NCBI GenBank assembly: GCA_029851415.1
Contig: CM056741.1
Coordinates: 85,078,282-85,142,281, forward strand
Direction of reading: 5' to 3'
From: Eretmocerus hayati
Taxonomy: Eukaryota > Arthropoda > Insecta > Hymenoptera > Aphelinidae
DNA: 64,000 bases
The notes beneath the pieces are model-generated. The model searched no databases. It was not told the DNA's origin and was given only the letters and a program-made list of their open reading frames with translations. The position numbers were made by a program, and so were the translations under genes. Shown piece by piece: positions 56,855 to 64,000 of this stretch (the stretch's first letter is position 1; the number at the start of each line of letters is the position of its first letter).

Positions 56855-57540
56855 CAAACTCATTGAAAACCAAAACTAAATGGAAGTATCGCAATTCGGT
56901 TTCGTGATCAAACAACGCGTTTATATATCATCCTTCTTCCGTTTCTCCTCTAATGGAACGAAACTGACTCCCTCGAAATTCTTGTATTGATCCTAAAACA
57001 TAGCGTGAAACGAGAAAGACTCGTTCACTCCCGATCCACTTTCGTTATCCTTCCCCGAGACGAATTTGAGCCGAATTTCGTTCCGTTGTAGAAGGAATGA
57101 AACGAAACGAAATCGAATGCCCCAAGCTCATTGAAAACCGAAACGAAACAAAAGTTTCAAGAAATCGTTTCGTTATCTTATCATATAACGTTATGAGATG
57201 TCATTTCTGTTCCTTTTCTGCGCCACCGAAACAAAATTCTCACATTGGTCGGAGAACGAAGCATGAAAAGGAACGACACTCTTCGAGTTTCGTTACCTTC
57301 CCGTTATCTTCTCCCGAAACGGAATTGAGGGGGGTTTCGTTCCGTTACAGAAGGAAGGGAACGAATCAAATTCGAACGCCTCAAATTCATTGAAAACCGA
57401 AACGAAACGAGGGTGTCGCAATTTCGTTTCGTTATCAAATAACCATATTAGTTATCATATTCATCTTGTTCCTCCTATATGAAACGTAATGGAATCATCA
57501 TCCAGAACCGTTTCTCCCCCAGTAAAGGAACGAAAAATGA
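56855..57540. repeat. ~265-bp tandem repeat rich in GAAACG
   Basis: CTCATTGAAAACC or TTCATTGAAAACC recurs at about 56,858, 57,128 and 57,388. Each unit contains CGAAACGAAAC, a TTTCGTTATC block and a TTTCGTTCCGTT block. Two full units and a partial third. Confidence 0.75.
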
Positions 57541-58544
57541 TGGAATTTCATCGATCCGTATTGTTCCTCGGAATGCCCTGCTTGGAAGATGTTTTCATGT
57601 GTACTGGAGAATTCTATTGGAGTCTCGGGACTTACTTTTAGTCGCTTTGAGAGCTGGTCGATCCTCACCGTAGTACGAGATGTATCAGAATTGATTTGAA
57701 CTCAAGAAGTCTCAAATAGGATGTGATTGGAAATCTCAGCTTGTGATGACCAGTCTCTAATCTGTGAGTTGTCAACAAAAAACTTTCCCAAACCAGTCTT
57801 CCTTCAAATATGACCTTTCCGAGATATTTAAATCGCATAAATCATTCTGAACTATTTCATCCCGTTCTGAATCATGATTCACCTGAGGATTCATTATTTG
57901 GAGGGATCAAAAGTTCGAAGAAAAAGGCTGAAATGACCGTCTTCTCTTTTGCAGAAGACTCCGATTGGCTCTACAGGATGATGCCGAGTCATCCAGAAAC
58001 ATAATCCAGAATAATTTGAGCAGGAATGAAATTTTCCGTTGGAAATTCATCCAGGCGTACCGTGGAGAGTGAGGAGTTTCTCCATCCAGCGGAGTTTGAA
58101 TCTGCAAATTCGTAGCGGAATAACATATGTGGAAGTATATAGAAAAATCTTCGGAATGAGCTCCGCAAAAAATCATTTCATCCACCTAGCTTTGAGTTAT
58201 CCACTTATAAATGTTGGAAAATCGTTTATTGCGTCATCTCAAACCTCTGATCGGTAGCGTTAGTTGAAGATTCATGCTCGCAAGCATGGAGGAGGGCTGT
58301 GGTAAGACGGACAACTCTAAATGAGAGCCTTATTCTCTCGATTTTGACTTCTAGAACTGACTCATATAGGCAAAAAGTATGGGGCTGTCTTCAGAATAGC
58401 TCAGAGCTCCATCCCTCCTCAATTATCTGCAAATGTTGAAAGTTTGAAACATACTAGTCGGGGTGAGACTGACACCCAAGCAGGGTGAGAAGATCATACA
58501 AAACTGAGCGTTATAAGATGGTGATAACGATTGAACTTTCCATT
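57541..58544. other. No recognisable feature
   Basis: AT-rich, only short ORFs, no repeat noticed. Confidence 0.45.
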
Positions 58545-58979
58545 GAAGGATATGCATACTATAGGGTACAAAATGATGGACCTTTCGGTTTGAACTGTAT
58601 CCCCGATCAGAAAAAAAAATCGCTGATACTTTTGAGTCATGAGTTACTCAAGAAGAATGTTGAGGCTATCATATGAGCTATTACAAATTAATATTGGATG
58701 ATAAACATCCAAGTTATGGATAAATAACTGTCAAATTGAGCTGTCTTTGCTCGCTTTTTTCCGAAATTCGACTTTGACTGTTTGGCAACCAAAACAAAAC
58801 GCAATCACCGTCTCCAAAAAAATTCAGGGGATGCCTCTACTATTGCTCAAGCGGAATGTATTGGTTTGCCTCGGAAATATAACGTTATATTTACTCTTAT
58901 ATTATATACTCATCTTATATTATATACTAAGAGTATTATATACTCTTCTAGAGTACCCCCTGGTAGAAAAAAGAGCGTA

Positions 58980-59142
58980 TTACTGTAGTACTACTACAGT
59001 AGCGCTACTGTCTCATCACCGTACTACTGTAGTAGTACGATGCAGTATTACTGCAGTAGTACGATATAGTAGTACTATGTTCCGCTACTGCAGTAGTACT
59101 GTCAGTATTACTGTCGTACTACTATCGTATTACGCCAAAGTC
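58980..59142. repeat. Self-complementary trinucleotide tract, left arm
   Basis: Built from ACTACTGTAGTAGTAC and ACTGCAGTAGTA blocks; nearly every segment can pair with its neighbour. Confidence 0.82.
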
Positions 59143-59561
59143 TGTGTCCGCAATGGTATTATTTCCAAGTTTGAGGATACCGAGAATATTTGTGCATGCA
59201 AGAGAGTTAGCAGATCTGCTGGACTGTGTGTGCGTGTTTGGCACTTTGTGTTAACATAAAGGGTTATTTCGCTACACACGCGCTATACACACCCGCCCGC
59301 TCTCTCCGCAAACTCACACAGCAGAAAGACAGCAGTCGGACTGTCGCGGCCGTACTCGTTTTGTTTTGATGAGTCGATGCAACAACCGTCTTATTTTGAT
59401 GCATTCGGTTTGATTCTGCCATTATTAAGTATCAGCAAGAGGCCACCGATAACAGAGCCGGTTGTTATTCATACCGATAAACGACACAAATAAAGCTCAA
59501 ATTACAATCCCCTAATGGGGGCTCGACGCTTATGAGCAACAATTGAGCGCCTGGGCAACAG

Positions 59562-59642
59562 TGAGAATTGGCGCAAATGGCAGCGGGATAGACTCGCATG
59601 CGAGAGGCTCGGGTTCGGTCCCCGAGGATGAAAATTTTTTTT
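59562..59642 (+). ncRNA. tRNA-like (pol III-type) unit in the left arm
   Basis: TGGCGCAAATGG (59,569-59,580) resembles an A box, GACTCGCATGCGAGAGG an anticodon arm, and GGTTCGGTCCC (59,612-59,622) a B box, followed by an 8-T run (59,635-59,642). The layout recalls tRNA-Ala, but the anticodon loop is too short, so it is a tRNA relic or SINE head. Confidence 0.55.
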
Positions 59643-60530
59643 CTTTTTGCCCAATTCGGTTTTTCTTTGCTTCACGCAAGCTTGAATTTTTTTCCCTCGA
59701 TACCGAATATATATATCCAATTCTAATTTCGTTTGAATATCAATTCAATTCAAATGTTGACATTCAAGTTTTGAGATTTTCGACGCTGAAAATACTCGTA
59801 TTGGGCATTTAAATCATTTTTGCGAGTGCAGATTCCGACGGACTGAGTATCTCGATTTTTTGAAAGTACTTACGCTTAGTGAAATCACCTCATGATATAG
59901 AGTACGAACAATCATTTTTAGAGAGGAATAGAATTATTTTGATTGTTATAATCATGTGAGATTGAATTTTCAAAATAGAACCGCTGCAGCATATTTTTCT
60001 ATTCGGTCACGAATTGAAGAATTACATTATTTTCAAATTAATGTGGTTTAAATAAATTTAAATTGAATTCATGGAACAGCATTCAGAAGTGAAATTAATT
60101 AGTTAATTAATTTAAATATAGGTAATATTAAAACATGTACATACAAATAGCCCGTCAAATTTTTATTGGATTGAAAAATAAGCTGTAGCGGTTTTATTTT
60201 GAAAATCCAATCTTACATGATTATAACAATCAAAATAATTCTATTCCTCTCTAAAAATGATTATTCGTACTCTATATCATGAGGTGATTTCACTAAGCGT
60301 AAGTACTTTCAAAAAATCGAGATACTCAGTCCGTAAGAATCTGCACTCGCAAAAATGATTCAAATGCCCAATACGAGTATTTTCAGCGTCGAAAATCTCA
60401 AAACTTGAATGTCAACATTTGAATTGAATTGATATTCAAACGAAATTAGAATTGGATATATATATTCGGTATCGAGGGAAAAAAATTCAAGCTTGCGTGA
60501 AGCAAAGAAAAACCGATTTGGGCAAAAAGA

Positions 60531-60610
60531 AAAAAAATTTTCATCCTCGGGGACCGAACCCGAGCCTCTCGCATGCGAGTCTATCCCGCTGCCATTTGCG
60601 CCAATTCTCA
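60531..60610 (-). ncRNA. tRNA-like unit in the right arm, inverted copy
   Basis: Inverted copy of the left-arm unit: B-box complement GGGACCGAACC (60,550-60,560) and A-box complement CCATTTGCGCCA (60,592-60,603), with an A-run that is a T-run on the minus strand. Confidence 0.55.
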
Positions 60611-61036
60611 CTGTTGCCCAGGCGCTCAATTGTTGCTCATAAGCGTCGAGCCCCCATTAGGGGATTGTAATTCGAGCTTTATTTGTGTCGTTTATCGGTA
60701 TGAATAACAACCGGCTTTGTTATCGGTGGCCTCTTGTTGATACTTAATAATGGCAGAATCAAACCGAATGCATCAAAATAAGACGGTTGTTGCATCGACT
60801 CATCAAAACAAAACGAGTACGGCCGCGACAGTCCGACCCCTGTCTTTCTGCTGTGTGAGTTTGCGGAGAGAGCGGGCGGGTGTGTATAGCGCGTGTTAGC
60901 GAAATAACCCTTTATGTTAACACAAAGTGCCAAACACGCACACACAGTCCAGCAGATCTGCTAACTCTCTTGCATGCACAAATATTCTCGGTATCCTCAA
61001 ACTTGGAAATAATACCATTGCGGACACAGACTTTGG

Positions 61037-61203
61037 CGTAATACGATAGTAGTACGACAGTAATACTGACAGTACTACTGCAGTAGCGGAACATCGTACT
61101 ACTGTAGTACTACTATATCGTACTACTGCAGTAATACTGCATCGTACTACTACAGTACCTCTACTACAGTAGTACGGAGTTGCGCAGTACTGCTACGGTC
61201 TTT
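61037..61203. repeat. Self-complementary trinucleotide tract, right arm
   Basis: Inverted counterpart of 58,980-59,142, with a somewhat different block order. Confidence 0.82.
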
Positions 61204-62090
61204 TTTCTACCAGGGTCTCGAGACCTGATAGCTTTTGGATGATCAGTTGGTTATCAAAATATTAGAAAAAAATCTAGCATGAATAAAAACTGGCCGACTC
61301 ATACATGAGATTGGCAAGTTCTGTGGAACATGTGAATTTGAATTGACGAGATAAGCCCTCTACATAGGTAAGAAAAAGTGACCGCAAGTTAACTATGATC
61401 CGACTCTCCGCAATTTTTCTACGAGAACAAGAAACGGAAAAAAGGGACAGGTGATTTCACCGAGAAATAGGGTATCGCTCGGACTCTGGGCCTCATCAGG
61501 TGATATAAATCATGCCATTAAGTGTATCTGCGAATGGTAGGAACATCATCAACTTGCGGTCATTTTTTCAAACACTAGCCGAAACAATCTCAAAGAGAGA
61601 ATCCATTCATTTCGCGAAACCTGACCATTCTTTCTAAGAAATTGTTATGTTCTATCAAGTCTGATCTTTTGCCGATTTTCTGATACTTGACTGATCATCC
61701 AAAACCTTTCCAATCTCGAGATACTTTTTTTAGTTTCAGAAGCCTATGAATGAACAATCACGTTATATTCCCTAAGAAAACCAATGCATTCCGCTTGAGC
61801 AATAGTAGAGGCATCCCCTGAATTTTTTTGGGGATGGTGATTGCATTTTCCTTCGATTGCCAAGCAGTCAAAGTCGGCTATTAAAGAACGCGAGGAAAAA
61901 CAGCTCAATTTGCCAGTTATTCGTTCATAACTTGGATGTTTATTGTCCAATATTGATTTGCAATAGCTCATATGATAGCCTCAACATTGTTTTAGAGCAA
62001 TTCATAACTCAAAAGTATCAGCGATTTCTTTTCTGACCTGGGATACTGTTTGAACCAAGAGGTCTATCATTTTGTCTCTTATAGTAGTGC

Positions 62091-63907
62091 TTAAATATGT
62101 GAACTCCGGAATGAGGATAGAGATGGAATATGAGGGATCTTCGATTCAGGAGAGTGAAATTCTGTCACTTCAGTTAAATCTTATTTGGGTCCGCACATTG
62201 GCGACAATCAACCACAATTCAATTCACAAGACGAGGTCGATGATCATAATATCCCAAGCTGGCCTTTACTAAATCTACTTCAAGCGAAACGAATAGACGA
62301 GCTTTCTGTACAGAATCTGTCAACTAGTGTGAGTAAGTGAAGAGACAAACTCGCCATGCTTTCTCATTCTCCGTCTCTCTCCCTCATCACAGATACAGGC
62401 TGGAGCGAAAATCTTAGGTTGAACCAGTATTTACTTCGCGTAGCCACAGCGTCGTGATTGTTAAGTGCTCGTTGCACCCTGACCACTGTGCTCGCCTTGA
62501 CCTATCCAACACGTCTGCTCTTTTGTAATTACTCCAAAACAACGCAACGCAGTGCAACGCATAAGGAGGAAATTGCAGTTTGAGAAATACACCACCCAAT
62601 CGAGCCAGATCTCCATCCCAGGAGGAATGAGTTTTTGCTTGTGCAGGCAATTGAGTATAGCTATGACATACGATCTTCTGAGTCAAAACTCCATCCCTTT
62701 TCATCCGCAAACTTGGTCAAACTGGGAGTTCTTGAAAGTTTGAAGAGAGAAACTCGATGGTGCATGTATGTCAATTTTGGGGACACCGGAATTTCGGAGA
62801 ATATTTTGGATTTTATATGAGAGTGAGCAGTTTTGCAGGGTGCCCGTCTCGTCCCCCCCCCCCCTCACTCTAGTCAACTCACTGGGACTCCTGGAACCCT
62901 ACGTGGATATTGGTGTAACAACTCTGATCCACATGCGAGTTATTTGACAATTATTTGAACTCGTTCATTGGACTTGGGATCTGCTAATTCTATCACAGAG
63001 GTACATTCGGAAGATACTATCTACTCACTTTGAGGTATACGTTATTTGCCATTGTGTGATAAATACTCCATAATCTCGTTGTGACGTAATATGCTATGAT
63101 GACATCTACTGTGTAATGTCCGTGAGATATCAATACCATCATCACCCCTATGATTGATGATAGACCAGCAAGCCAGTGGACGATATAGAATTTCTTCGGT
63201 GAATCTGCACATGCAAAAGTCCATCAGATACATCGGCCAAGTCAAAGGATTGCGTATCACAGGATATAGTTTTGATGTGATGTTTCTTTTTGAATGAATA
63301 GAGAGCAACAGAAATCTTGCATGTAATATCTTTGAGAAGTATGCAGTTGCGGCCATATGAAAACCCCTTTTAATTGACATTTTCGTTCCCTGCCCTTCAC
63401 GAATCGAAGAAAACGCATTCTACTGTGATATGTACACAATGCTCTCTTGTAGATTTTCAGAAGATAGGCGGAGAAGATACCTACATATTTTTGCATGGAG
63501 GGAGATCTGTTCGCTTGGATAAAGGTAATCTGGAATATGCCTGGGGAAATATTTCATTTTCTGCCAGATTCCACTTTTCTATTCTACTGCTCGAAGAGGC
63601 AGCTCTTCGTCGAAAAGAGTGTAAGAGAATTTTTTTGGGTTCTCGGAGAATGGACAAGAAGAGTCTTATGTACATTTCACACATGAATCGTCCTGTTTGT
63701 ACAATTGAAAATTTTCGCCCGGCATTCTTATTCTGTCTCTCATCTTCCACGATCCTCACCTCATCGCTCGGAGGGGAGTAAATTATCGGAAAATGTGTTA
63801 GACTCATCGCGCCGATGTGCACATATACAGACACATGTCCGATTAGAGCCTTACCTAAATTCTCCGACATTCAGAAGGGTGACACTTCCTACATTACCTT
63901 CTTCGGT
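62091..63907. other. No recognisable gene; short poly-C tract
   Basis: A C-run lies near 62,853-62,866. The longest ORF (63,374-63,781, 135 codons, plus) matches no family I know and overlaps a minus-strand ORF of similar length. Confidence 0.4.
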
Positions 63908-64000
63908 TCAAGGCGATGCGGTCACCGTGCACCGTGACCATGGACTTTGAAAATACATCTTACATAAAAAGTTTGATGATTTGAGGTGTGAGACGAGTTG
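63908..64000 (+). repeat. Dispersed repeat, copy 2, cut by the window end
   Basis: Matches 56,448-56,540; contains GCGGTCACCGTGCACCGTGA. Confidence 0.85.

Larger units (their letters stand above)
58962..61217. mobile_element. 2.26-kb palindrome with ~1.04-kb arms
   Basis: Arms 58,962-60,000 and 60,172-61,217 are ~95% identical inverted copies, with ends CCCTGGTAGAAAAAAG and its complement and a ~170-bp AT-rich centre. No transposase ORF. Each arm contains a tRNA-like unit and an AGTACT/CTGCAG-rich tract. A target duplication was not identified. Confidence 0.88.
58545..62090. repeat. Outer inverted repeat enclosing a palindrome
   Basis: 58,545-58,890 and 61,755-62,090 are inverted copies (GGGATGCCTCTACTATTGCT in one arm, its complement in the other), ~80-85% identical. 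The inner palindrome sits between them, off-centre because the right side has ~480 bp of extra sequence (61,218-61,754). Confidence 0.78.

Overview
The window is repeat-dense arthropod, most likely insect, nuclear DNA. Support for this: spliced genes with GT/AG introns, R1-clade and Jockey/CR1-like non-LTR retrotransposons, a Gypsy-like LTR element, many DNA-transposon and MITE structures nested in one another, and no recognisable bacterial gene or conserved host housekeeping gene. The species cannot be named from sequence alone.

Layout. 55-4700 (minus): an apparently full-length non-LTR retrotransposon with both ORFs open (gag-like ORF1, endonuclease-reverse transcriptase ORF2). 7.95-11.44 kb (plus): a decayed R1-clade element split by a 1.0-kb foldback element whose arms contain tRNA-like sequence. 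12.49-18.79 kb (minus): a second decayed non-LTR element split by a 4.0-kb DNA transposon with ~820-bp terminal inverted repeats (TIRs) and a broken DDE-type transposase. 19.69-21.23 kb: a palindrome and a second copy of the R1-like 3' end. 25.25-33.86 kb (minus): an LTR retrotransposon with 4-bp target duplication (TSD), primer binding site, purine tract and gag remnants but no visible pol; its leader carries tandem CTCF-like motifs, and its 5' LTR is interrupted by a 5'-truncated R1-clade insertion. 33.98-35.33 kb: a foldback element and a pogo/Tigger-like MITE.

36.86-51.48 kb is the most interesting region. It is a two-gene DNA transposon with a 12-bp core inverted terminus and subterminal repeats at both ends. 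The first gene is a dead transposase (frameshift with missing segment, two stop codons, and an 8.6-kb element inserted between TA duplications). The second is a six-exon DUF4806-like gene whose reading frame and every splice junction are intact. The 8.6-kb insert is itself a mosaic of a 5S-derived sequence, a 33-bp minisatellite and three MITEs.

55.4-64 kb holds dispersed and tandem repeats and a ~2.26-kb palindrome (arms ~1.04 kb) with tRNA-like sequences in each arm, inside a larger, partly matching inverted repeat.

The genes shown here serve element mobility (RNA binding, target nicking, reverse transcription, DDE transposition). Only the 5'-most non-LTR element and the DUF4806-like gene look potentially functional. 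Coordinates of repeat edges were read by eye and may be off by a few bases.
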